This document shows positions 17,915 through 27,775 of a stretch of 53,864 bases of DNA, in pieces (position 1 is the stretch's first letter; each line of letters begins with the position of its first letter). The notes under the pieces were generated by a model, which searched no databases, was not told where the DNA came from, and saw only the letters and a list, made by a program, of their open reading frames with translations. The position numbers and the translations under genes were made by a program. Source of the stretch: Aquimarina sp. U1-2 (GTDB lineage Bacteria > Bacteroidota > Bacteroidia > Flavobacteriales > Flavobacteriaceae). Where the stretch lies: positions 1-53,864 of the forward strand of contig NZ_JAGKIK010000022.1 of assembly GCF_017897595.1 (NCBI RefSeq), read 5' to 3'.

Positions 17915-18448
17915 ATGAAGAACTTCTATTTTTATATTCTTATATTAATCCTTGTTTTGAGTTCTTGTAACCACAACAAGCAATTGCCTGTTGGACAGGA
18001 TGAACAAACTGCAAAACTTGATAGCCTTTCTAAGGCAAAAATCAATCTAAATTTATTACAACCTTCTCCCCAGGCGCAAGAAGACCTTAAGAATTTTGAA
18101 GATTTTGAAAACCTGCAACATCTTATTACGACATTACAAGCTTCTAATCCGTATTATATTCGTAAACGTGTAGATAGTTTGTCGTTACTGATTCAGACTT
18201 TTGAAGAAAATTTATCTGAAGATTTAAACGTGAATACGATTAACTCCAGGCTTACTGTCTTGAATACAGAAGTTGGTCTTTTGCAATTATTGTCTGAAAG
18301 CAAGCAGCCTAATCCAGAAAACTTTTTAAAAGCTAACACCAGAATCATAAAAGCATACAATAGCTTAATTATACAATTAAACGAGCTATCTCTGGCCATT
18401 CCAGATGCTATAGAAAAAGAATTATTAAGAGAAGAAGAAAACAAATAA
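17915..18448 (+). CDS. Lipoprotein of unknown function
   Basis: 177 residues. The N-terminus MKNFYFYILILILVLSSCNH has a lipobox (LSSC), so the protein should be lipid-anchored after cleavage. The remainder is polar, helical and rich in Leu, Asn and Gln, with coiled-coil-like stretches (about residues 60-170, e.g. LQHLITTLQ, RLTVLNTEVGLLQLL). I do not recognise a named domain. It is followed after 19 bases by an NTF2-like secreted protein on the same strand, probably in one operon, with a promoter-like box just upstream. Confidence 0.75.
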   Translation: MKNFYFYILILILVLSSCNHNKQLPVGQDEQTAKLDSLSKAKINLNLLQPSPQAQEDLKNFEDFENLQHLITTLQASNPYYIRKRVDSLSLLIQTFEENLSEDLNVNTINSRLTVLNTEVGLLQLLSESKQPNPENFLKANTRIIKAYNSLIIQLNELSLAIPDAIEKELLREEENK

Positions 18449-18467
18449 CTATAAAGCACTTTGTAGT

Positions 18468-18962
18468 ATGCGAAAGTACATTATCTACGTTTTACTATTG
18501 AGTTTAAGTTTTGGCTACACGCAGGAAGAAACTAAAATCGATACTATACTTACCAAATGGCACAAAGCAGCAGCCAATGCCGATTTTAAGACATACTTTG
18601 ATCTAATGACTAACGATGCTATTTTTATAGGCACCGATCCCACCGAAAATTGGCAGTACGATGCGTTTAAAACGTTTGCAAAACCTTATTTTGATAAAGG
18701 AAAAGCATGGAGCTTCACAACTTTGGAAAGACATATTTTTTTGGATCATAGTAAAAAAGTCGCCTGGTTTGACGAGTTGTTAGATACGCAAATGGGTATT
18801 TGTAGAGGCAGCGGAGTTGTACAAAAAACAACAAAAGGTTGGAAAATACAACATTATGTACTTTCTATTACGATACCCAACGAAAATGTAAAAGAAATCA
18901 TGGCACTTAAAAAGAAATTTGATCTTGATTTGATAAAAAAGCTTAATACTGCCAGAGACTAA
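18468..18962 (+). CDS. Secreted NTF2-like / SnoaL-type protein
   Basis: 164 residues with a signal peptide (MRKYIIYVLLLSLSFGYTQ). The mature part has the NTF2-like layout: an N-terminal helix (ILTKWHKAAANADFKTYFDL), then MTNDAIFIGTDPTENW, a helix, and beta strands with VAWFDELLD and a final RGSGVVQKTTKGWKIQHYVLS. This is the cone-shaped fold of the SnoaL/DUF4440 group found in small-molecule-binding and enzyme proteins; the exact function cannot be read. It ends tail to tail with the HAD phosphatase gene, overlapping by 4 bases, and is probably co-transcribed with the lipoprotein before it. Confidence 0.8.
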   Translation: MRKYIIYVLLLSLSFGYTQEETKIDTILTKWHKAAANADFKTYFDLMTNDAIFIGTDPTENWQYDAFKTFAKPYFDKGKAWSFTTLERHIFLDHSKKVAWFDELLDTQMGICRGSGVVQKTTKGWKIQHYVLSITIPNENVKEIMALKKKFDLDLIKKLNTARD

Positions 18963-19612
18963 AAGTACTTTTCTTTAAATTCTACCAGGTCTGTAAAACA
19001 GTATAGAGCACCATGTGCAAGTAATTTTGTTTTGTTTTTATCTCCTATTCCTACAAAATCCAAATGTAAATTTTGTGCAGTTTTTAAATCCCAAAGTCCG
19101 TCACCCAGGGATACGATCTTGTCAAAACTCGAGGTATTATAGTACGTTTTTGCCTTTTTTATAGCATCAAGTACAAAGCCCTCTCTTGTTTCATGTGTTT
19201 TTGAGGTTGCCAAAAGCCGCTCATCATGCCATATGTTGCATTGCTCTAGCTTCATCATCGCAGGTTTGGGCAAAGCTCCTGTCGCAAAGCAAAATGAGAT
19301 ATGCTGCTCTCTAAAATAAGCTATCAGAGATTTTGCTCCGTTAATTTCTTCTACAGGGGTGAAGAGATTCATCTGCCGCACCAAATCAGTTTCAAAATCA
19401 TCCAATAGACCAGCTGGAGGCACCGTAGCAAAATTACGTTTGTAGTTATATCGTAACGCATAACTATCTGTGTGATGCTGGTAGTTGTTATAATCGGTAT
19501 CGATATCGTTAATTCCAAGTGCTTGCATGGCATTGGTGACCGACATTAAATACATAGGCACACTATCGGTAAGTGTGCCATCAATATCAAAAATAAAAAG
19601 TGTATTTTTCAA
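18959..19612 (-). CDS. HAD-superfamily phosphatase
   Basis: 217 residues, cytoplasmic. HAD motif I is FIFDIDGTLTDS, motif II the Thr in FCFATGALP, motif III probably a Lys near ATSKTHETREG, and motif IV IVSLGDGLWDLKTA. A helical cap lies between motifs I and II, as in phosphoglycolate-phosphatase-like members. It should hydrolyse a phosphate ester; the substrate is not predictable. It ends over the 3' end of the NTF2-like gene and lies 10 bases downstream of the TonB-dependent receptor gene on the same strand, so it may be the last gene of a recO-receptor-HAD run. Confidence 0.85.
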   Translation of the reverse strand: MKNTLFIFDIDGTLTDSVPMYLMSVTNAMQALGINDIDTDYNNYQHHTDSYALRYNYKRNFATVPPAGLLDDFETDLVRQMNLFTPVEEINGAKSLIAYFREQHISFCFATGALPKPAMMKLEQCNIWHDERLLATSKTHETREGFVLDAIKKAKTYYNTSSFDKIVSLGDGLWDLKTAQNLHLDFVGIGDKNKTKLLAHGALYCFTDLVEFKEKYF

Positions 19613-19622
19613 AAGTTGAGCG

Positions 19623-22034
19623 TTATAAAGAATACTTAAGCGATACTATAAAATTTCTACCGGCACCGGCAATACCAGACGAATACGGTCTATACCGTTG
19701 GTCTGTTATATTTTCTAAAGAAACTATACTTTGCAAATGGTCTGTGATTTGGTACTGTGTTCTTAAGTTAAGTGTATACCAAGAAGGTGAATACGGATTA
19801 CCATTTTCATCTTTGGCATATAGAAAATCGTTACTTCGCTGTGATAATGCCAGATCTTCAAAATCAAACTGTCCATTATAAATTGCAAATGCATCTATGG
19901 TTAATTTTGGAGAAGAAAAAGTAACTCGCGTATTTCCGAATTGCGGTGAAACATGTCTTGTTGGGTCGGTAATACCATTTTCCAGTTCTTCTTCTCCACC
20001 TACAAAAGTATATTGAGAAGCTAATTTTAAGTATTTGGTAAATTGATAGGTCAAACCGGCTTCAAAACCATAAATTCTGGCTTTGGCTGCATTTTGAATA
20101 GCTTGTACATCACTTGGTTCTCCGCCAAACTCAATTTGTGTCTCTCCATTTAGATCAAAATCCCTTCGTACAAGCGCATTGTCTAAATACGTATAATATG
20201 TTGCTAAATCGACAGAGAAATTCTTACCCAGCGTAGCTGTTAGCCCCAATTCTCCATTATAGGCGTATTCGGGTTTGAGATAGGGATTGGGTACCACTAC
20301 CGACCCTGGCTCTGAATCAAAAATTTTACCGACATCATCAATATTAGGAGCTCTAAATGCTGTAGAAAAGTTCAATTTCCATTGTAATTTATCATTAGGT
20401 AACCAACTAAAGCCTGCGGTACCTGTTAATGCATCTGTATCTATATTAGCTTCGTTAAAAGGGAAGTCAAAAAATTCGTTATCAAATTCTGAATACAATA
20501 TAATTCTATTGTACCGAAGCCCTCCTTGAAATTTCAATTGTTCACTGATCGAATTTTTTACGCTTGCATAGGCTGCAATAGATTGCCAGGTAGATCCATC
20601 TGGATATCTTGACGGAGCTTTGCTTACCTCATTGGTTTCGATATTACGCTCAGATCCATTTGAAAAAACATTATTTAATACATATTCTAAACCATAATAA
20701 ACCGAAGTTTTCTTCGAGTATTCTTTTTCAAAATCCACATTGAAAGAATAGACATCAACCTGCTCTTGAGTTCTTGATAGTGTCGTACTCCCAAAGTCTC
20801 TATTATTTCGACTTTCTTCAAAAAACTGGTAAGCTGCTGTAACCTTTACTTTATCGTAAAGTGTACTTCTGGATTTATGAAACATATGAAAATTTCCCAT
20901 CCCCCAGCGTTGCGGACCATAAAACCACGCTGCTGATTGAAGATCTCCGTCTGTTCTTCTGATTAAACGATCGTATCGCGGATAATCTGAAGTTTCAGAA
21001 TACATAAGACCTACGCTAAAATCCCATTTTTCATTTGGCGTATAATGTGCTTTTTGTAGAAGATTGATTTGATCATAACCGGTAAAAACCTGTGTTTGCG
21101 GATCAGCATTTTGCACCACGATATCTTCGCCACCTTCACGCACCACATATTCGGTTCGCAAATAATCGTCTGGACCGTGACTTCCCATTTTCAAATCGTC
21201 AAAATTGGTATAACTCACACTTGTTAAGAATGCCCACTTTTCTAAGCCTATATTAAAATCGAAATGTCCCGTCATTTCATTACTTGCACTGGCATACCGC
21301 GTTAGAATAGTACCGCTAATGTGATTCTCATCTCGTATAGCAAACTTTGGCTGCGCTGTATAAAAATTCATGACTCCTCCGATGGCATCGCTGCCGTAAA
21401 CTACAGAGCCCGGTCCTAATATTACCTCGGTTCTAGCTACGGTAAAAGGATCTATGGATATTACATTTTGTACATTTCCTCCTCTAAAAATTGCAGTATT
21501 CATTCGTACACCATCGACTGTTATCAATAATCTATTGGTCGAAAACCCCCGTATTATAGGGCTACCTCCTCCTAATTGGCTTTTCTGAATAAATACCTGA
21601 CCACTACTCTGTAATAAATCTGCCGATGTTTGCGGCGTAGCCAGTGAAATATCTTCAGCCGATATACTTACTATTTTTTGCGGAATCTCTTTTTTGTTCT
21701 GTTCCCATTTTGAAACCGAGATCACAACTTCAGAAAGTTGATTTTGATCTTCTTTAAGATGCACAATGGCTCCCGATTTGATTAGCGCCGATTTTACTAT
21801 GGATACGGGTACATGAAGTGTATGTGTAAAAAATAATTTTTCGTTATTCGAAAATTCGCTTATATCGGCTTTTCCATCAAAATTGGTAACAGCTCTTTTA
21901 GACTTGGTCTTATTTTCTATTACCACATCGGGGATCGGGACATTCGAGTCTTTTTCGACCACGGTAACCACCTGTTGCGCATTTGCCAGAGGAATTAAAA
22001 GAATAGTAAATAAAACTGAAGCTAATAAACGCAT
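19623..22034 (-). CDS. TonB-dependent outer-membrane receptor
   Basis: The frame is open from 22106, but I choose the ATG at 22032-22034. MRLLASVLFTILLIPLANAQ is a proper signal peptide, and this start lies 4 bases after the recO stop. The product is 803 residues. Order: a short carboxypeptidase-regulatory-like domain (about 20-95), a plug domain with GGSPIIRGFSTNRLLITVDG and SVVYGSDAIGGVMNFYT (about 110-240), then the 22-strand barrel to the C-terminus. It is not SusC-like: there is no SusD partner and the length is short of SusC. The substrate (siderophore, vitamin, metal chelate) cannot be told from sequence. Confidence 0.9.
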   Translation of the reverse strand: MRLLASVLFTILLIPLANAQQVVTVVEKDSNVPIPDVVIENKTKSKRAVTNFDGKADISEFSNNEKLFFTHTLHVPVSIVKSALIKSGAIVHLKEDQNQLSEVVISVSKWEQNKKEIPQKIVSISAEDISLATPQTSADLLQSSGQVFIQKSQLGGGSPIIRGFSTNRLLITVDGVRMNTAIFRGGNVQNVISIDPFTVARTEVILGPGSVVYGSDAIGGVMNFYTAQPKFAIRDENHISGTILTRYASASNEMTGHFDFNIGLEKWAFLTSVSYTNFDDLKMGSHGPDDYLRTEYVVREGGEDIVVQNADPQTQVFTGYDQINLLQKAHYTPNEKWDFSVGLMYSETSDYPRYDRLIRRTDGDLQSAAWFYGPQRWGMGNFHMFHKSRSTLYDKVKVTAAYQFFEESRNNRDFGSTTLSRTQEQVDVYSFNVDFEKEYSKKTSVYYGLEYVLNNVFSNGSERNIETNEVSKAPSRYPDGSTWQSIAAYASVKNSISEQLKFQGGLRYNRIILYSEFDNEFFDFPFNEANIDTDALTGTAGFSWLPNDKLQWKLNFSTAFRAPNIDDVGKIFDSEPGSVVVPNPYLKPEYAYNGELGLTATLGKNFSVDLATYYTYLDNALVRRDFDLNGETQIEFGGEPSDVQAIQNAAKARIYGFEAGLTYQFTKYLKLASQYTFVGGEEELENGITDPTRHVSPQFGNTRVTFSSPKLTIDAFAIYNGQFDFEDLALSQRSNDFLYAKDENGNPYSPSWYTLNLRTQYQITDHLQSIVSLENITDQRYRPYSSGIAGAGRNFIVSLKYSL

Positions 22035-22038
22035 GTTC

Positions 22039-22758
22039 TTACTTAAAAATTTCACTGAGTACAGAAAGTGACTTCGGCTTTTTAAAACCGTGCAAATGTA
22101 GTTCAAAATAAACTAATAGCATAGATAGAAGTTCACTTCGTGTACTCTTAGACAATCCAATAGTCATACTTGCCTCAAATGTTGTGCCTAAAAATTCTTT
22201 TAATTTTGAAACCGCCAATCCGCTTTGACAATACAAATTAGTTTCAGAAGGTTGAAAGACCCCTTCTTGCAAATTAAAATACGCATACTCCATAGTAGAA
22301 GTATCTGGAAAAAAACCTAAATACTGCGTTAATTTGATAAGAAAAGTGATATGAAAATTAGCAATACCATCATTAGAATCTAACCATAATATTGCCGTTT
22401 CAAGATAGTTGAACAATTCGGTGTTTTCTTCTTCCTCCTGTATTGCGTTTTTAAGAATATCAGCTATAAAAAAGACCAAAGAACTTTTGATTAAATTCGT
22501 ATGCAGGGTTTTATAATGTGTACCAACCTTGACTTCTTTTATGCGTTCTAAAGTTCCTTTATTTTTATGGAAGGCCTCAATTTCCAAAAGCATAAGCGGT
22601 TGAAAAAAAGAAGAACGTATTTTTCCTTTTTTCGATTTTAAAACGCCACGCTGTAAATAAGACCGTAATCCACTGGTTTTGGTAAAAAGTGTAATGATAA
22701 GATCTGCTTCACCGTATCGCAAAGAGTGAACCACTATAGCTTTTGTAGTTACATTCAT
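22039..22758 (-). CDS. recO: DNA repair protein RecO
   Basis: 239 residues. The N-terminus MNVTTKAIVVHSLRYGEADL is the OB-fold start of RecO, followed by LITLFTKTSGLRSYLQRGV and the helical C-terminal domain. RecO works with RecR to load RecA onto SSB-coated single strands in the RecF pathway. As in many Bacteroidota, the usual four-Cys zinc motif of other RecO proteins is not seen. It directly precedes the TonB receptor gene (4-base gap) on the same strand. The family call is strong from the N-terminal block and length. Confidence 0.88.
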   Translation of the reverse strand: MNVTTKAIVVHSLRYGEADLIITLFTKTSGLRSYLQRGVLKSKKGKIRSSFFQPLMLLEIEAFHKNKGTLERIKEVKVGTHYKTLHTNLIKSSLVFFIADILKNAIQEEEENTELFNYLETAILWLDSNDGIANFHITFLIKLTQYLGFFPDTSTMEYAYFNLQEGVFQPSETNLYCQSGLAVSKLKEFLGTTFEASMTIGLSKSTRSELLSMLLVYFELHLHGFKKPKSLSVLSEIFK

Positions 22759-22795
22759 ATATGAAAGATAGATATAGCCGAATCCATAGTATTCA

Positions 22796-23365
22796 TTAGC
22801 AACTTTTGAGAACTGAGTTATTCATATCAAAAGCAAGTGTACAATACTGATTGTTATTAAATGTGAATGTATCGATTACAGTCCAACCTAACTTTTGAGT
22901 ATGCGCTTTTTCTGAAACTGTATTTATTTTATTAATGAAGGTGATACTGATGGGATAGTGCTTTTGAAACACTACTCTCATAGTTTCAAAAATCGAAGGT
23001 AACAGCCCCTTACCTCTATAGTCGCTATCAATACAAACCGGCCCGTATTGAAAACTATTTTCGGTAGTTATATTTTTTCCCATAAACCTAAGGTGAGGAA
23101 AACAAGAAATCATGTGATTAAAGATCTCCCACTGGTTAAAATACTGCCAGCTCCCTGCAAAAGTATAAGCTACGATATTTTGATCATGTTGGGCTACAAA
23201 AAGTCCGTTTTGCTCGATGATATCTTCAATTTGATTTTTTGTAAAAGGCGTGGTTACAAAACCGCGTTGTCGTTCTGCGGTGGTAAGGTTAGCATACAAG
23301 TTTTTTTCCTGCAGTTGTAGTACACCTTGTATATCTGATTTATTTCCAATTCGTGTATTGATCAT
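22796..23365 (-). CDS. GNAT-family N-acetyltransferase
   Basis: 189 residues. The N-terminus INTRIGNKSDIQGVLQLQEK is a typical first strand and helix of the GNAT fold. The acetyl-CoA loop is probably around PVCIDSDYRGKGLLPSIFET, which has the R/Q-x-x-G-x-G/A pattern (Y-R-G-K-G-L). The acceptor is not predictable. Its start codon overlaps the stop of the upstream DUF4136 lipoprotein gene (TAATG), so the two are translationally coupled. Confidence 0.82.
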   Translation of the reverse strand: MINTRIGNKSDIQGVLQLQEKNLYANLTTAERQRGFVTTPFTKNQIEDIIEQNGLFVAQHDQNIVAYTFAGSWQYFNQWEIFNHMISCFPHLRFMGKNITTENSFQYGPVCIDSDYRGKGLLPSIFETMRVVFQKHYPISITFINKINTVSEKAHTQKLGWTVIDTFTFNNNQYCTLAFDMNNSVLKSC

Positions 23366-23892
23366 TATTTTTGTTGAGGAGGATACTTAACCAAAGCCTT
23401 TTCTATTACTTTCTGAAAAAACATTCTTCTTTTTTCGGGAGTAGCATTGGGATAAAACCGTTTTCTGGTAATGGCTTGCCAAACTAATGCATCATTTTTT
23501 ACATCGACAAAGTCAAGAGTAAGTTCTAAGTAGGTTAGCGGCCCACCAATAGGAATATTGCCTCCAACTCCTACATTAATACCACCGCCGCCACCGCCAC
23601 CCAGACCTACGCCCAAGTTATTGTTTGAAGCTTGTTTGCTGAAAACGGTTTCAAAATTGAGAAAAATATCAGGAATATCAGACCTGGTGAACCCTTTAGA
23701 GTTCATTGCAGCTTCTGTTACCGATATCAATCGTTTTTGGTCGATATCACTAAGCCCCGAATTCATATCAGGGAAGAAAGCATAGGTTTTATATTTAGAA
23801 AAATCTTGTTGTTCGTCATAATCATATACAACATTTGTTGTACCACAAGAGCATACTAGTATGACTGCTAATACTAAAATAAGTTGCTTCAT
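23365..23892 (-). CDS. DUF4136 lipoprotein
   Basis: The frame is open from 23943, but the ATG at 23890-23892 gives MKQLILVLAVILVCSCGTTN, a lipoprotein signal with the lipobox VCSC. The mature protein (about 155 residues) has the DUF4136 pattern: D-F-S-K-Y-K-T-Y-A-F near the start, FLNFETVFS in the middle, a glycine-rich loop (GVGLGGGGGGGINVGVGG), and a final LVWQAITRKRF with a C-terminal helix. The family is periplasmic-facing or outer-membrane lipoproteins of unknown role. It is translationally coupled to the GNAT gene downstream. Confidence 0.85.
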   Translation of the reverse strand: MKQLILVLAVILVCSCGTTNVVYDYDEQQDFSKYKTYAFFPDMNSGLSDIDQKRLISVTEAAMNSKGFTRSDIPDIFLNFETVFSKQASNNNLGVGLGGGGGGGINVGVGGNIPIGGPLTYLELTLDFVDVKNDALVWQAITRKRFYPNATPEKRRMFFQKVIEKALVKYPPQQK

Positions 23893-24056
23893 AGCTATAA
23901 TGTATTCTATTTTCAAAATTAAACTCGATTTGCTCGTGAACAAATTGTATAAATAAGGTTTAAAATCACCAATACTTATTATATTGATGTAGCACGATTT
24001 TACACTCGAGATAGTTTAGTATAAAAATAAGGAAGAAAACAGAACTATCGTACTTA

Positions 24057-24201
24057 TACCACTTCCACTTTAAAATTACCCTTTTCCATTTATACTTCAA
24101 AATTAAAAGCAACCGTAGCTACGTCTATGATTGAGTTTTCTTTTTTATCTGAACAAAAAATGACTGCTTTTTATATGAGCAATTTTAAAGTAAAACTGGT
24201 A
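24057..24201. repeat. MITE-like element with inverted terminal repeats
   Basis: TACCACTTCCACTTTAAAATT (24057-24077) is the reverse complement of 24181-24201 at 18 of 21 positions. The ~145 bases bounded by these arms have no ORF. This is the form of a miniature inverted-repeat element; no target duplication is obvious and no second copy is present in the window. Confidence 0.4.
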
Positions 24202-24212
24202 TTACGTAATCA

Positions 24213-24247
24213 AAAAACCATTTGAACATATAGTTCAAATGGTTTTT
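24213..24247 (-). terminator. Terminator of gdhA (works on both strands)
   Basis: A perfect 15-base stem AAAAACCATTTGAAC / GTTCAAATGGTTTTT around a 5-base loop, with A-run and T-run flanks. It lies 22 bases beyond the gdhA stop codon. Confidence 0.9.
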
Positions 24248-24269
24248 GTACCCAAATGTCATAGCTATT

Positions 24270-25616
<1,347 letters not shown>

Positions 25617-25660
25617 TTAAAAAGATTATAGATTCTTATGTATTAACTTAAAATTTGATT

Positions 25661-25668
25661 CAAAGATA
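25661..25668 (-). promoter_or_regulatory. Candidate gdhA -7 box
   Basis: On the minus strand TATCTTTG matches TAnnTTTG exactly, 47 bases before the gdhA start codon. No clear -33 TTTG is seen 19-20 bases upstream. Confidence 0.45.
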
Positions 25669-25715
25669 TGCTATTCCCAAAAAATTAAGTCTATTTTTTT
25701 GAATTTAATAATAGA

Positions 25716-26855
25716 TTAACCTATGGCTTGTTCTAGATCTGCAATAAGATCATCGACATCTTCTATCCCTACACTTAATCGTATTAGCGCATCTACCACA
25801 CCTGTCTTTTCGCGTTCTTCTTTGGGAATAGAAGCATGTGTCATGCTAGCGGGGTGCCCTGCTAGGCTTTCTACCCCTCCTAAGGACTCTGCCAGTGTAA
25901 ATATTTTAAGGTTTTCAACGATTTTGATGGCCTTTTCATAATTACTTCCCTTAGTAATAAAAGAAATCATCCCTCCAAAACCATTCATTTGATCTTTGGC
26001 GATATTGTGGTTAGGGTGATCTTCAAAACCTGGCCAGTATACTTTTTCAATTTTAGGATGTTGTTTTAGGTATTTGGCGATAGCTTCACCATTTTCACAA
26101 TGACGTTGCATACGAATATGCAGGGTTTTGATTCCGCGTAATGCTAAAAAACTATCTTGTGGACCACATACTGCGCCACTTGCATTTTGTATAAAATATA
26201 ATTGTTCGGCAATTTTTTCATCTTTTATGACTAAAGCGCCCATAACCAAGTCGCTATGTCCACCAATATATTTGGTAGCACTGTGCATAACTATATCTGC
26301 TCCCAAATCCAATGGTCTTTGCAAGTAGGGAGTAGCAAATGTATTGTCTACTGCAAGTAGCAGTTGATGTTTTTGAGCTATTCTGGCCATCGCTTTAATA
26401 TCGATAATATTCATCATTGGGTTTGTAGGTGTTTCTACCCAAATCAATTTTGTGTTCTTGTTTATATAGCTCGCCACCTTGTCTTCATTTTCCATACCAA
26501 TGAAATGAAACGTAATACCAAAACCTTCAAAAATTTTGGTGAACAATCGATATGTACCCCCGTATAAATCATTGGTAGAAATTACCTCGTCTCCAGGTTT
26601 TAATAATTTTATGACTGCGTCGATAGCAGCAAGACCAGATGCAAAAGCCAATCCGTAATTTCCATTTTCGATACTGGCAAGCGAATTTTCTAGTGCTTTT
26701 CTGGTGGGATTATGTGTTCTACTGTATTCAAATCCTTTATGACCACCAGGGGTGGTTTGGGCATAGGTAGAGGTTTGATAAATCGGAGGCATTACTGCAC
26801 CATAAGCAGGATCATGTTCTTGGCCACCGTGAATTGTTTTTGTATTGAATTTCAT
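25716..26855 (-). CDS. Cystathionine gamma-synthase/lyase family PLP enzyme
   Basis: 379 residues, the usual length. Motifs: YSRTHNPTRKALENSLA near the N-terminus, GLAFASGLAAIDAVIKLL, the aspartate in LLAVDNTFATPYLQ, and the PLP-binding lysine in VMHSATKYIGGHSD. The C-terminal VESLAGHPASMTHASIP is typical of this trans-sulfuration group. Members either make cystathionine from an activated homoserine and cysteine (MetB) or split it (gamma-lyase). The two cannot be told apart reliably by eye, so I give no symbol. It is transcribed alone, about 100 bases from gdhA on the same strand, with a TACATTTG box upstream and no SAM-riboswitch-like sequence. Confidence 0.9.
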   Translation of the reverse strand: MKFNTKTIHGGQEHDPAYGAVMPPIYQTSTYAQTTPGGHKGFEYSRTHNPTRKALENSLASIENGNYGLAFASGLAAIDAVIKLLKPGDEVISTNDLYGGTYRLFTKIFEGFGITFHFIGMENEDKVASYINKNTKLIWVETPTNPMMNIIDIKAMARIAQKHQLLLAVDNTFATPYLQRPLDLGADIVMHSATKYIGGHSDLVMGALVIKDEKIAEQLYFIQNASGAVCGPQDSFLALRGIKTLHIRMQRHCENGEAIAKYLKQHPKIEKVYWPGFEDHPNHNIAKDQMNGFGGMISFITKGSNYEKAIKIVENLKIFTLAESLGGVESLAGHPASMTHASIPKEEREKTGVVDALIRLSVGIEDVDDLIADLEQAIG

Positions 26856-26914
26856 TTAAATATTACTTTTTGAAAAGAAAAAAATATCTTGCTTTTTTAT
26901 GTTGAAAAACTGAA

Positions 26915-26922
26915 CAAATGTA
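26915..26922 (-). promoter_or_regulatory. Candidate -7 box of the trans-sulfuration gene
   Basis: TACATTTG on the minus strand fits TAnnTTTG and lies 59 bases before the start codon at 26855. No -33 element is found at the usual distance. Confidence 0.4.
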
Positions 26923-26967
26923 TGATTTAATTCGTTCTATTCATATTCCAATGCATATCTTTAGTAG

Positions 26968-27747
26968 ATGATATACACAAAAACTAACGTAGATTTTATC
27001 TCTTTTTTTTATGTTGCAATACTACTCACCTTTTATGGGTGTAGTAGTGAAGAACCCTTTGCTTTTGAAACACAAAACTTTGAGGCCAATACTATACTAG
27101 ATTGTGAATTTGAAACTTGTGCTACATTTAGGATTAATTTGCTTACAATTCATAATGAAAGACCTGTATGTAAAAAAATTAATACGGAAATTGAAAAAGT
27201 TGCGTGTACCATCTTAAATGTAGGTGAGAATAGTTCAAAAGATACTTTGGAGGCGGCAATTCTTGAATTTAACAACTTATACAGAGATAACAAAGCGACA
27301 TTTCCTGATGAAACACCTTCTTACGAAGCAAGTATACATGCCGAGCTTGGGTTTCAATGTAAGGATATCGTCTCGATAGTTGTGGATTCATATATTTTTA
27401 CTGGTGGCGCCCATGGTTATGGCAGTATGACATTTTTGAATATAGAAACTAAAACCGGTAATCGAATATCAAATCATGACTTATTTAAAAACTATACAGA
27501 CTTTGAGACTTATGCAGAAAAGGTTTTTAGGTCTACATTCAATATCCTGGAAATTGAATCTATTAATAGTACTGGTTTCTTTTTTGAGAATAACACCTTC
27601 AGGCTACCAGAAAATATCGGTTGTACTAATACACATGTTATTCTATACTATAATCCTTATGAAATTAGTTCTTATGCTGACGGACCTATCGAAATAAAAA
27701 TCAAAAAAGAAGATGTAGCGTCTTATTTTGCTTATAATATATTATGA
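26968..27747 (+). CDS. RsiV-like lipoprotein (DUF3298)
   Basis: 259 residues. A hydrophobic N-terminus ends in LLTFYGCSS, a probable lipobox. The body has a domain with conserved cysteine pairs (CEFETCATFR, VCKKINTEIEKVAC) and a C-terminal DUF3298 domain marked by VVDSYIFTGGAHGYGSMTFL. The GGAHG stretch is the family signature. Bacillus RsiV, which has this domain, binds lysozyme as an anti-sigma factor. Here there is no cytoplasmic anti-sigma part, so it is only a related periplasmic lipoprotein. A lysozyme-related role is possible but unproven. It diverges from the trans-sulfuration gene and converges with the next gene. Confidence 0.8.
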   Translation: MIYTKTNVDFISFFYVAILLTFYGCSSEEPFAFETQNFEANTILDCEFETCATFRINLLTIHNERPVCKKINTEIEKVACTILNVGENSSKDTLEAAILEFNNLYRDNKATFPDETPSYEASIHAELGFQCKDIVSIVVDSYIFTGGAHGYGSMTFLNIETKTGNRISNHDLFKNYTDFETYAEKVFRSTFNILEIESINSTGFFFENNTFRLPENIGCTNTHVILYYNPYEISSYADGPIEIKIKKEDVASYFAYNIL

Positions 27748-27775
27748 ATTTGATTTTTTGTTTTAACAAATATAA

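Larger units (their letters stand above)
23893..24269. other. Intergenic region with MITE-like inverted repeat and terminator
   Basis: About 377 bases with no gene on either strand. It holds an element-like stretch with 21-base inverted ends (24057-24201) and the gdhA terminator (24213-24247). The promoter of the DUF4136 gene should be near 23900-23950, but no clear box is visible. Confidence 0.5.

Noticed and set aside
26856..26967. SAM-type riboswitch before the trans-sulfuration gene
   Set aside because: The leader is short and AT-rich, with no multi-stem pattern.
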